Part shown: positions 46,451 through 57,299 of the stretch, piece after piece
Position numbering within the stretch: position 1 is the stretch's first letter
How the letters are laid out: the number at the start of each line of letters is the position of its first letter
Origin: Symsagittifera roscoffensis
Lineage: Eukaryota; Xenacoelomorpha; Acoela; Convolutidae
Direction: 5' to 3'
Length of the DNA stretch: 64,000 nucleotides
Assembly: GCF_963678635.1 (NCBI RefSeq)
Contig: NC_087071.1
Span: 2,222,537-2,286,536, forward strand
Translations under genes and position numbers: made by a program
The notes under the pieces: generated by a model
The model's input: the letters and a program-made list of their open reading frames with translations, nothing else
Database searches by the model: none
Told to the model about the DNA's origin: nothing

Positions 46451-49400
46451 ACTGCGTTTTTAGGTTGTTTCCAGCTGTCGAGGGTCTTATACAAATTTTG
46501 AACAAAAAATTATTTTTAAACAAAATCAAACATTTCCAAACAAATTCAGTTGCACAACCCCTTTTACTCCCAAGGCTAGCCCTGTACAGCTAAAACTCTA
46601 TTTTTTTTCTCAAAAAAACCGCGTTTACATGGTTTCTAGCAGTTTTTGTACTGCAAGGCTATTTTAATCGTTTGTAACGACACGCAACAAAACTGTGAAA
46701 ACAAATCGAAATTTCGTAAAAAGTGAATTTTCGTTCAAACATCAATGTGACATGGATGCTTTATTGATGTCACAGCAAAGTATCTATATATTAAGAAAAT
46801 AGATGTCACATCGACGTTTCACCGATGTCACATCAATGTTTTTTCATAATTAAGAGTTAAAGATTGAACATATTTAAAACAGAGTAAATCGATGCATCAG
46901 AGTAAATCGTGTTGGTACATGTCAAAACAATGCAATAACAATCATACATTTCTAAAGTGCAATGCGACTTTAACCCGAGGTAGTTTGTCTTCTTTATTCT
47001 TCTGAGGTCCGTTCAGTGAATAGAAGTTTCAGTAAATTAGCGGATCAGAAAACTGAGTTACAAAATAATTAATAAATTGTGAAATCAATTATCATAAAAT
47101 CAATTTTTCCTCAACTAAAACGATAATTTTTAAACAGGGTTTTTTTGCTAGAATTCTTTTTCTGTTCTTTGTTCAATTTCTGGTTTGTGATAAAGTTCGT
47201 CTTAATGTCATGTGATTACGTCAATAGGTGCTCGTTTAGATGTTTTGCCCAGCCGTTTTCGACGAGTCCCAGTTAAATAAAAAAAGTTTCTTATTGCATG
47301 TACACTTTTTTGCTTTAATCTTTCAGAAATAAAGCACCACGCTTAAAACTAACTGGAGATAACTTCTGTGAAAATGAACTATTTAACTTCTGTGAAGTTG
47401 GCAACAGATACATTTTTGAAGCTAACAAGCATAAAGGGATCAAATTGTGGTCATGTTTCTTTCGAGCCAATTTCATTCGGAATTTTTGAAATTATTTTCA
47501 AAAGTTTTGATTGAGAGTGATTGCGTTGCCGAAACTTGCATAGAAGCAAATTGCATGTAGAAAAACTCAATAAAAAATAATTATTTTGTGCTCAGCTGAA
47601 TGAGCTGAAAATTGAAACACGTTTGGTTTTGAAAGTTCGTGTTTAACTACTAGCCTTCCATTCTTTAAAGAAAATATCTTTTAAGATGACCTTATCGACT
47701 GAACCTATAATATTGAACCAGTTGCTGACTTCACATTTTCTAGCAATTCAGTCATATTGAGTAAAATTTTTGAAGTATCAGTAATGTGTTAGAATCAGGG
47801 ATGTTCAAAAAGATATATATATAGAAGATATATATGCTGGCAAGTTTGCAGAGCTCGTTGCTTAAGCTCACTGCATATGGATACAAAGTGTTTCTAGACC
47901 CGAAAAATCAAGAATCATGAATTTCCGAAATATTTGTAAATTGTTGCAGATGGCAAAAAGATAAACTATCTTGAATTAGGAAAAATTGAATTAAATAGCA
48001 TATTTAAAATGTGCTCCAAAGTGTAGCAATATCGTTTTTTGATCATGAAGTAGCTTTTTCTATTTACGCACTAATAGTTCTATATAAGTTATATTCGTTA
48101 AGTTCTGCTTAATAAAGAATTTTGACTGACAAAGAGCTGACTCCGATAAAATTCTTTATGATACTAATGAACGATTTATAGCCCACCGAGCAGTTGTTTT
48201 TGAAACTGAGACCCCATTTTTATCTGTCACAAGTTCTTGTATCCAGCGAGCTGGGAATGTTTTGAACAATTATTATTTCTCAAGCTTGAATCATTATAAA
48301 CAAAGAAGAGGCATCGAAAATAATCTTTTGTGATATTTTATAAAAATTAGGTCTTTTCTGCTTCTGATTAAAAACTGAATTTTTTGCTTTTGAAAAGTTT
48401 TTCTTTGGATTTACTCGCCCAATGATTTGATTCTTTAAAGAAAGTACGAAGTGAATGGAGTCTCCTACAAAAGCTTCTTTACTTTGAACTTAGATTTTGA
48501 AAAAATTCACTGTTGCTTCTTGTCTATAGGAATTTTTCAATTTGATTCATTTTAACCGCCCTTGTCTAGAAAATAGAATATTCGTCGACCAAAAATTGAA
48601 AAATAACTCCTGTTTTATTTTTTCCTTCTTTTCTGTATTTTTTGCTTTATTGTTTTTTGAGCAGTATGTGTTACTTGAGTAGCGTATAGTTCTTTTTGAT
48701 TTGGAAAACTTTTAAAATCAATTTATAAATTTCGCACTATTAGGTTGAATTCACAAATTACTGAATTCATACCCTAGCTGAAATCCTGTTTGACTCCGGG
48801 TATGATGCGAGACTCTTTTTCTTTCAAATTTTACCGACCATTGTCTACGAAAAATAGAATTTCTAAAGGATGTTTAAGAAAGACTAAAATCTTTTTTTTT
48901 GGGATTGTAAAGTTCATTAAGTAAATTTAAAATTGCTTCGGAAATGCTTTTACCTGCCAAAAAATCTTGTCACTGATTTTGCTTCAATTTTTGGGGTGGT
49001 ATGTGTCCGAGAAGTCAGTCAAGTTTGACAATTAGTCACAGGCATGCCAAATAATTGGGTAGCAAAACTCCAAATTCTACGCCGCAGTCTCTATTTTCTG
49101 CAGAGACTACTGAATTATTCGGCAAAAATGCAAAATTTTTATTCTGCGTGATTCAATTTTCAATATTTTGCTGAAAATTTTTAAAAATTTTATGAGGTTT
49201 ATCGCAAAGTATTTACCTAAATTATGTGAAATTTTTCCGGTTTTCTTTAATAATTTGCATTTGCATGTAGCTTTTTTTTGGGCTTCTGTGTCACCTTTAA
49301 GTCATGCCTGAATAATTGTGCCTAGATTGTTGTTTTAATTTCACTAAAATCTTTTAAAAATTTCAACCCTCATATTGATTTTTTTGGTTTGCTTTTCGGT

Positions 49401-49584
49401 TTCTTTTTTAAATGCATTTTTTTGCTTGCTGACAGTAAGTGAGGCTCCACAATAATAAAATTGAAATCGCGCAAAAATATAAGTGTTTTTCCTATTACGA
49501 ATGTTGATTTTTCACAATATTTTTTTTGAATTGGAAGTTAGATTGTAGAAGACTTTAGAAACTTGAGAATACTTCTTTTTAGTT
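46451..49584. other. No supported gene
   Basis: AT-rich. At about 46747-46846 a GATGTCACATC-type word recurs (ATCAATGTGACATGG, GATGTCACAGC, GATGTCACATCG, GATGTCACATCA). Otherwise no structure was recognised. Confidence 0.45.
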
Positions 49585-49647
49585 GGTCCAAAGATATAAC
49601 GGATGACTTTTATCTCCTATATCTGGTGTTCGAGTCCCGATTGGACT
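49585..49647 (+). ncRNA. tRNA-like fold, probably a tRNA-derived relic
   Basis: GGTCCAA at the 5' end and TTGGACT at the 3' end pair over seven bases (one G-T), a B-box-like GTTCGAGTCCC lies where the T arm should be, and a T-run follows. Total length is 63, the T and anticodon stems are imperfect and the D arm is missing, so it is unlikely to be a working tRNA. Confidence 0.3.
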
Positions 49648-50443
49648 TTTTGTGTTTTTCAGTATGCGTGCGTTTTCATTTTTTTCCGGGCAAAATTGAT
49701 TTAATGGGTTTTTCGACTACTTAAGTTTTTTTTGTCACTTTTGCAAACTCTTAAATTGTTTCTTTTTTTCTGCGATTTATGGCATTGTGTTGATTTTTGC
49801 TGATAAATTGTAAATTTACCAACCTTGGCTTAGTACATTTTCAATTTTTGTTGTTTTCGCTTGAATGCTTAATTCGACATAAAATGTTTTGGCAAATTTT
49901 TCAATCATCTGCGAATTTAGAGATCTACTGATCAAGAATTTTTCATCTCAAAAAAATCTTCTTTAAAATTTGAAACAATCGCTCAAAGTTTTTTATGTCA
50001 ACAAAGTTTTACGGCAATTTGTTGTTCCTGAATCAATGGATATCTATCCGCGCTTTGTTGGCTTGCTGGCCGATCAGTAAAACAGAAAGCTAGTAGTCAA
50101 GGCTGGTTGTCGTGTGTCTCGTCTGTTTTTCCGAAATTTACTCCTGTTTTTTTTTCCTTCAAAAATTATTCAGTATGTTTTAATTTTCCTTCGACTTGTT
50201 TTTTCGATCACATTTTCTGCTTGCTTGCCTGCAATGCTACATTTTTTTTTATCAACAGTGATATCAAGCTTTTCTTTGTCTTTGTTCCATTTTTTGGGGT
50301 GACTTGTTTGGAAAGTTAGTTCTAGTTCGCCCACAGGAAAAAAGAACGTTTTTAACTTAAATTTTGATATACGAACCACTTCGTCATTTTGGCTTTACTC
50401 ATTGACAAAATTTACAATTGCATGAAACAAATATTTTTGAGGA
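49648..50443. other. No supported gene
   Basis: T-rich sequence. Open stretches at 50107-50379 are F/S-rich on both strands and overlap each other, typical of composition artefacts. Confidence 0.4.
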
Positions 50444-50449
50444 TTTATT
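50444..50449 (-). promoter_or_regulatory. Candidate polyadenylation signal
   Basis: AATAAA on the minus strand, about 180 bases past the stop of the family gene at 50632. Plausible distance, but the hexamer is common in AT-rich DNA. Confidence 0.3.
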
Positions 50450-50631
50450 TTGTTTTGAAGTTAAGATCTATAATAATTAAATTTTTCTAAGGTATCCCCT
50501 TTCCTTTAATACTAAATTTTAATTAATTGGAAGTATTTTTTACAAAAACTTCGCTCACTGATTTTTAAGCAAAACCATCCTACTCGTTCAGGTATATTGA
50601 TATATATTTTTTCAATCATAGTTTTTTCTTC

Positions 50632-51929
50632 CTAATAAAACCATCTCGCTGCAAAAATAGCAATGAGATTAGATCTATTAAAGAAGTTTTTCTTCCCAAT
50701 TGACAGCTCTGTGCTTTTCGACAGATAGGAATCAGTGCATGTTGCTTGAATAGTTTGCATTCTGTTGTCGTCCGATGTAGTAGATTTGAGTAAGTTTGGG
50801 GCAGTTGAGGAAGAATAAATCTGAGCCGGGCCATTCACGATTGACATATCTTCAATTGAACAAATTTGTTTGTAAATATCCTTTTTGTCCAATTTTTTTT
50901 TATTTTTGATGCAAATAGCACAATTTTTCTTGTGTTTTTCACCACAAGATTTGCAACTTGCTTCTGATTTTTGCCCACATTGGCAGAACAATGCACAACT
51001 TTTTCCAGAATCGTCTGCTATCAAGGCATTTCTTTGGGCATCATTCAACGCCACACCATTGAAAGTTTTTATGTAGGGCACCCTGGCTTTGACAAAAACG
51101 TTTTGTTGAACGTTCCAGGGATCGATGATAAAGTTAAATGGAGCTGGTGGGCTTGTACTACTCACAGGCTCACCATTCATGAAATTTTCCGGTAACGTAA
51201 CGTGTATACTTTGTTCAATTCGTATCTCCTTATTTATAGTTGATTTGCTTAAAGCATCTTTCTGCAGCAGCTCACTATTTGTGAAAGATTGGACTTTTTT
51301 GATTACAATACTATCCAAAACTGTATCAATTGGAAGAAGAATATCAGACATTATTCCTTCTATATAAATATCTTCGGCACTCATATCAGAAAAGTGGTCA
51401 TTATTTTTTGCATGTGAGAAGTTCATACTGAAGCTTTTCAGATGGTAAAAACTCAATACGTCCCCATTGATTGCTTCTCCTATTATCTGACTGACAGCGT
51501 TTTGACAAAAAACTATGTTATCTACCCCAGGTACCTCGAATCTGTCAAAATCTGGAAGAACTAACTGTGTATTATTTTTCAATATCAGAGTTTTAATGTC
51601 TCCCAACGCACGTCCAACCTGCCAATGCATGTCTTTTGTATGGAAATCTTCAATTGAAACTATTGTATTATTCATGATCGAGATATTCATTTTGGAGCCG
51701 TCAAACTTAGACATGACGGCTGGTACAATTTTAACCCTTCTAGCTTCAATCCCGGTTATCATCAGAAACCGGTTTTTCACGGGGCATTGACTTACAATTG
51801 TAAGACCTGGATCTTGTGCTGATTTTGTACAATTGCAGAGTGATTCTGATCCACATGGAAAAGCATCAGTCATTTGTTGATATCGGGATCTTTCAAATGA
51901 TGAACTGATTGTTTTAATGCTAGGAGTAC
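50632..51929 (-). CDS. Secreted cysteine-rich LRR-like family protein, intact main exon
   Basis: The main exon starts at 51929 after ATATATTTCAG in phase 1 and stays open to the stop at 50632. Counting from the internal ATG at 51873, the N-cap cysteines are 7, 13, 15 and 30, a lone cysteine is 123, the cluster is 293, 297, 299, 307, 310, 318, 321, then 338 and 379. LRR-like strands (IKTLILKNNTQLVLP, LDSIVIKKVQSF), N-glycosylation sites (NCT, MNISIMNNT, NFS), a DPWNVQQN motif and a Ser/Thr stalk precede a weakly hydrophobic end (SNLIAIFAARWFY). It is closely related to the 30-32 kb gene but inverted and 18.4 kb away. A 34-nt linker exon is possible at 52002-51969 (phase 0 to 1, NFVLDELSQPK), but the intron would be only 39 nt; I could not find the leader exon. 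The function is unknown. Confidence 0.75.
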
Positions 51930-51969
51930 CTGAAATATATAAACCTAAATAAAGATAAATTAAGCTACC

Positions 51970-53480
51970 TTTAGGTTGACTCAGTTCATCTAAGACAAAA
52001 TTCTAGTTTTTTGAATTTACATAGCTTATTTGCACTGTTTTTTTTTAAATGTTAAATAATCGAGAATTGAGCCGGCGATGATTTTGCATTGAATGTGAAG
52101 TATGTTTGCATGTGCATTAAATTTGATTGTTTGTTTCCATGTTATCAGGAACAATTTCTTGAAATGAAATCAAGGTTATAAATTTTCAAAAAAAGTGTCC
52201 GTTCGAAAAATATAGTTCTCGAGCGCAATATTACAGACTCGAATGGTTTTTATTAGCCGTTATTTTGTCACTTCCAAACTCCTACCCCCTCCTACATCCC
52301 CACTTTTCCTGAAAAAAACTTCAGAGCTTCTTTAACTGTGACAGACAATATAGATTTTATTGAGATATTTGAACTAAAAAATAACCTGAAAAAATAATTT
52401 TTCGGTCAAGCGATAACTCCTTGTTCAGTTAAACAAAAGTGCTGCCAAACTTGATTTTCGAAAAGCAAAATTTTTATTTAGTTAATTCTGTATACAAGGC
52501 CATATTGTAAGGGAAAGTGTTTCTATCGGATAAATGCAAACTAATAACCAGCGTCCGTTTTCAGCCGTAAAAGTTCCCAGTGTGTAAAAAAGAGTAAAAA
52601 AGTTTGAAATGCGTTTGAAATAGAAGCATTCATCGAAGTTTTATTTGCAAAACGATGTATTATATAACAAAAATCGGACAATCTAAACAATTGTCTTACT
52701 TCGGGCCTTGATAATTAAATGATTTGAATTGTTCTCACTTATTTTTGTTAGAACTAAATTTAATTGGAAGTTTTTTTGGACTCGATAAGTTAGATTGCTT
52801 TAGTATGTTAAAGATTCCTCCACAAGCTTTTTTCCAATTTGTTTTTTCACTTTTTCTTCAATTGCTCGAACTCTTATAAGCGTTTTTGTCAAAGTTTGGA
52901 AGATTGTTAATGAGTATCAAAAATCTAATTTTCAAATTTTTCAATTTAAGTATTAAGTAATCTAAGTCTGAAAGCGGAAAGTCTGAAAGTTGAGTTCAAA
53001 ACAAATCATTTTTTAAATGATTTTTTTCCGGCATCTTGCGTTCTTTAATTATTGTGCCACAGCTAGATTCACTTCATAAAATGGAAACGTTAATACGCGG
53101 TCTATCTGGAGATTAATTTTGAATAATACTTAAATTATAAAAACCAAACCGCTAAAATCGTAATATTTTTGTCCCTATCGTATCATGTATTCCTAAACCC
53201 AAAGCGACCGCAAAAATGTGAAATTGCCATTTTTAGTTATATATATTTTTTTACTAGTATCACAGTTCGCCAAATTGAAACTCATCATTTGCTGTTTTTT
53301 TTTCATTTGAGATTTCAACAATATGTTAGAATAATTTTGCGATAACCAGAATCAACATACCAGATGGATTGAATGCTCTTTTTTAGAGTTTGTCAGACTT
53401 TTTTTTAAACCAATTCAGTAAAAAACTTATGGGTTGAAAAACAATAAAAATTGTTTTTTTTTTCGGTGTCTTGATTTTTT
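51970..53480. other. 5' flank of the minus-strand gene; no other gene
   Basis: Should contain the leader exon and promoter of the gene above; no convincing leader exon was found. No repeat was recognised. Confidence 0.35.
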
Positions 53481-55384
53481 GATATCTTTTAAAATGGTGA
53501 TAATGTTATTCTTTTTCGTTTTCAGTTGCTAGACACTTGTTTTTGATGGTAATAGTTTTAATCAATTTTCATAATGTTCTTGCAATAAAAGTATATGTGA
53601 TGTTACCATATATCAAAGCGGACATCAAAGTGATCTTGCCCACTATCGCAATCGCCTAAAACAAAGGAGTTATCTTCTAATGATGAAGTTGTAATTTAAC
53701 ATATACTGCTACAATGTTTTTCTCATTTTCCCCACAATTGAACTGAACAACTTGTTACTTTGTATGTTCCATTGTAGTCGGTTAAACATCATTTGAAAAC
53801 ATCTTTCAGGCTAAATTCTTTTCATTTTTTGGAATTTTTTTGTTATTATCGTTTTCTTGTATAGTAGGTAGCGTATACGCTCCAGAAAGCCACATTACGC
53901 TTGCGCTGTAATGCATGTCTGGATGTTGATTTTTCTAATCGAAGTTTCAAGCAATGAAATTAAAGGCTGTCGTTAATAATTTTCTCGGTAGATTATCAGC
54001 CACTTTCGGAGGGTAGCTGATGTATCAATCATTACATTGTTTTCGGTCGGTGCTTAGCTAATTTCATAGTTTTGCTCTATCAACATTGTTCATCTGTTTT
54101 CTTTTCTTTATTTTTATAAATCGTTATCATGTTACATATTCAATAGATACAAAAACGGTCTTTTTAAATGGTTTTAAGTGGATTATGGTTTATTGGGGAC
54201 CGCGTATTTTCAAAATGTGTGTTTTTCAAATAAATCATCTCCCATTTCGAATTTTCGGGTTTTTAAAGGGATTCTTTTTTCAGAGGGCAGCAAAAGTTTT
54301 CTGAATTCTGATGATATAATTCATTGAATTGGATTGGTTTTGTTTTCATGCATGTTTTTGCGCATTAGTGAAAATTCACTGCGTTTTGTGCGGAACAAGC
54401 TCGTACAAGGTTGATTTGAACTATCCGGACAAAATGAATAAGACTTGAAATTTAAAACTAATTTCTCTTCAATTGGGTTGATATTGTACAACAAGAGATT
54501 ATGACCAATCTTGCTGAAAATGTTTAGAGAAAAACTATGGTGCAATTTGTTTTGCAAAATTATGGCCTAAAATTTTACCCCAAAAACGATCTTTTTTTGG
54601 TTTTGTTTAGTAAATCAAAAATTACTCCTCACCTATTGTTTTAATTGCTGAAAAACTATATCACTGCAAAACTCTTATGTAGCCCAAAAGTTTTTTAAAA
54701 AGATTATAGTTTTCTGAGCTTTCTATAAACATTTTTTTTGTTTGATAGCCAAAAAATGTCGGTTTTACTATATAAAATACCAAAAAAATCTGAAAACCCT
54801 TTTAGCGATTAAACCCTTTCTAAAATTTATTGAACCAAATATGAGGCTGGCAGTGATATTGTTTTGTCAGTAAAAAACTAATAGGCTTTGAGTAATTTCT
54901 GGTTCACTAAACAAAGCCAAAAATGACTGTTTTTAGGATTAATTTTTGGGCAAAAAAAATTTGCAAAACAAATGATAACATATGAGTTCTGTTTAAATTT
55001 TGAGCAAGATTGGTCTTCATCTTTTTTGTCTAAAATCCACCCAATTTGAGAAAAACGCTTTTTGATCATTTTGTCTGGTTAATTTACATTAGCACTGTAC
55101 AAAGCTGAATTCAAACAAACAAATGAAATGAACTTGAACTGATTTTTTGAATTGGGTTATATTTGGCCAAAAAATGATCAGGATTCATTTGGTTTAAATT
55201 TTAACCAATTAGGATGACCAATTGATATAGAAAAACAGCAATTGACCATATTTACCCCCATTATTTTCAACCAAATGAATTTCACTTAGAGCATAAATTT
55301 AAAACAAGGTCTCTCTTGAAAAGACTTCTGTATAAATTTTTCTAAAAATTTTCAGATCATAATCATTAGACTTGCTTTTATTTT
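53481..55384. repeat. 1,904 bp tandem duplication, unit 1
   Basis: From GATATCTTTTAAAATGGTGA to CATTAGACTTGCTTTTATTT. Matched base for base by the next unit; I saw two differences (C at 53606 versus G at 55510; C at 54905 versus G at 56809). No supported gene lies inside. Confidence 0.95.
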
Positions 55385-57288
55385 GATATCTTTTAAAATG
55401 GTGATAATGTTATTCTTTTTCGTTTTCAGTTGCTAGACACTTGTTTTTGATGGTAATAGTTTTAATCAATTTTCATAATGTTCTTGCAATAAAAGTATAT
55501 GTGATGTTAGCATATATCAAAGCGGACATCAAAGTGATCTTGCCCACTATCGCAATCGCCTAAAACAAAGGAGTTATCTTCTAATGATGAAGTTGTAATT
55601 TAACATATACTGCTACAATGTTTTTCTCATTTTCCCCACAATTGAACTGAACAACTTGTTACTTTGTATGTTCCATTGTAGTCGGTTAAACATCATTTGA
55701 AAACATCTTTCAGGCTAAATTCTTTTCATTTTTTGGAATTTTTTTGTTATTATCGTTTTCTTGTATAGTAGGTAGCGTATACGCTCCAGAAAGCCACATT
55801 ACGCTTGCGCTGTAATGCATGTCTGGATGTTGATTTTTCTAATCGAAGTTTCAAGCAATGAAATTAAAGGCTGTCGTTAATAATTTTCTCGGTAGATTAT
55901 CAGCCACTTTCGGAGGGTAGCTGATGTATCAATCATTACATTGTTTTCGGTCGGTGCTTAGCTAATTTCATAGTTTTGCTCTATCAACATTGTTCATCTG
56001 TTTTCTTTTCTTTATTTTTATAAATCGTTATCATGTTACATATTCAATAGATACAAAAACGGTCTTTTTAAATGGTTTTAAGTGGATTATGGTTTATTGG
56101 GGACCGCGTATTTTCAAAATGTGTGTTTTTCAAATAAATCATCTCCCATTTCGAATTTTCGGGTTTTTAAAGGGATTCTTTTTTCAGAGGGCAGCAAAAG
56201 TTTTCTGAATTCTGATGATATAATTCATTGAATTGGATTGGTTTTGTTTTCATGCATGTTTTTGCGCATTAGTGAAAATTCACTGCGTTTTGTGCGGAAC
56301 AAGCTCGTACAAGGTTGATTTGAACTATCCGGACAAAATGAATAAGACTTGAAATTTAAAACTAATTTCTCTTCAATTGGGTTGATATTGTACAACAAGA
56401 GATTATGACCAATCTTGCTGAAAATGTTTAGAGAAAAACTATGGTGCAATTTGTTTTGCAAAATTATGGCCTAAAATTTTACCCCAAAAACGATCTTTTT
56501 TTGGTTTTGTTTAGTAAATCAAAAATTACTCCTCACCTATTGTTTTAATTGCTGAAAAACTATATCACTGCAAAACTCTTATGTAGCCCAAAAGTTTTTT
56601 AAAAAGATTATAGTTTTCTGAGCTTTCTATAAACATTTTTTTTGTTTGATAGCCAAAAAATGTCGGTTTTACTATATAAAATACCAAAAAAATCTGAAAA
56701 CCCTTTTAGCGATTAAACCCTTTCTAAAATTTATTGAACCAAATATGAGGCTGGCAGTGATATTGTTTTGTCAGTAAAAAACTAATAGGCTTTGAGTAAT
56801 TTCTGGTTGACTAAACAAAGCCAAAAATGACTGTTTTTAGGATTAATTTTTGGGCAAAAAAAATTTGCAAAACAAATGATAACATATGAGTTCTGTTTAA
56901 ATTTTGAGCAAGATTGGTCTTCATCTTTTTTGTCTAAAATCCACCCAATTTGAGAAAAACGCTTTTTGATCATTTTGTCTGGTTAATTTACATTAGCACT
57001 GTACAAAGCTGAATTCAAACAAACAAATGAAATGAACTTGAACTGATTTTTTGAATTGGGTTATATTTGGCCAAAAAATGATCAGGATTCATTTGGTTTA
57101 AATTTTAACCAATTAGGATGACCAATTGATATAGAAAAACAGCAATTGACCATATTTACCCCCATTATTTTCAACCAAATGAATTTCACTTAGAGCATAA
57201 ATTTAAAACAAGGTCTCTCTTGAAAAGACTTCTGTATAAATTTTTCTAAAAATTTTCAGATCATAATCATTAGACTTGCTTTTATTTG
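55385..57288. repeat. 1,904 bp tandem duplication, unit 2
   Basis: Immediate direct repeat of unit 1, with no spacer. Breakpoints share a few T residues (TTTT|GATATC at both left edges), suggesting microhomology. The short open stretches appear identically in both units and are not convincing genes. Confidence 0.95.
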
Positions 57289-57299
57289 CTTTCAAATCC

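Noticed and set aside
49585-49647. Functional tRNA
   Set aside because: The acceptor stem pairs, but the D arm is missing, other stems mismatch and the length is only 63; retained as a tRNA-like relic.
50885-51790. Plus-strand open frames over the 50.6-51.9 kb gene
   Set aside because: Antisense shadows of the minus-strand family exon.
54086-56973. Open frames repeated in both 1.9 kb units
   Set aside because: Their conservation merely reflects the recent duplication; composition is F/K/N-rich and the 54086/55990 frames do not begin with ATG.
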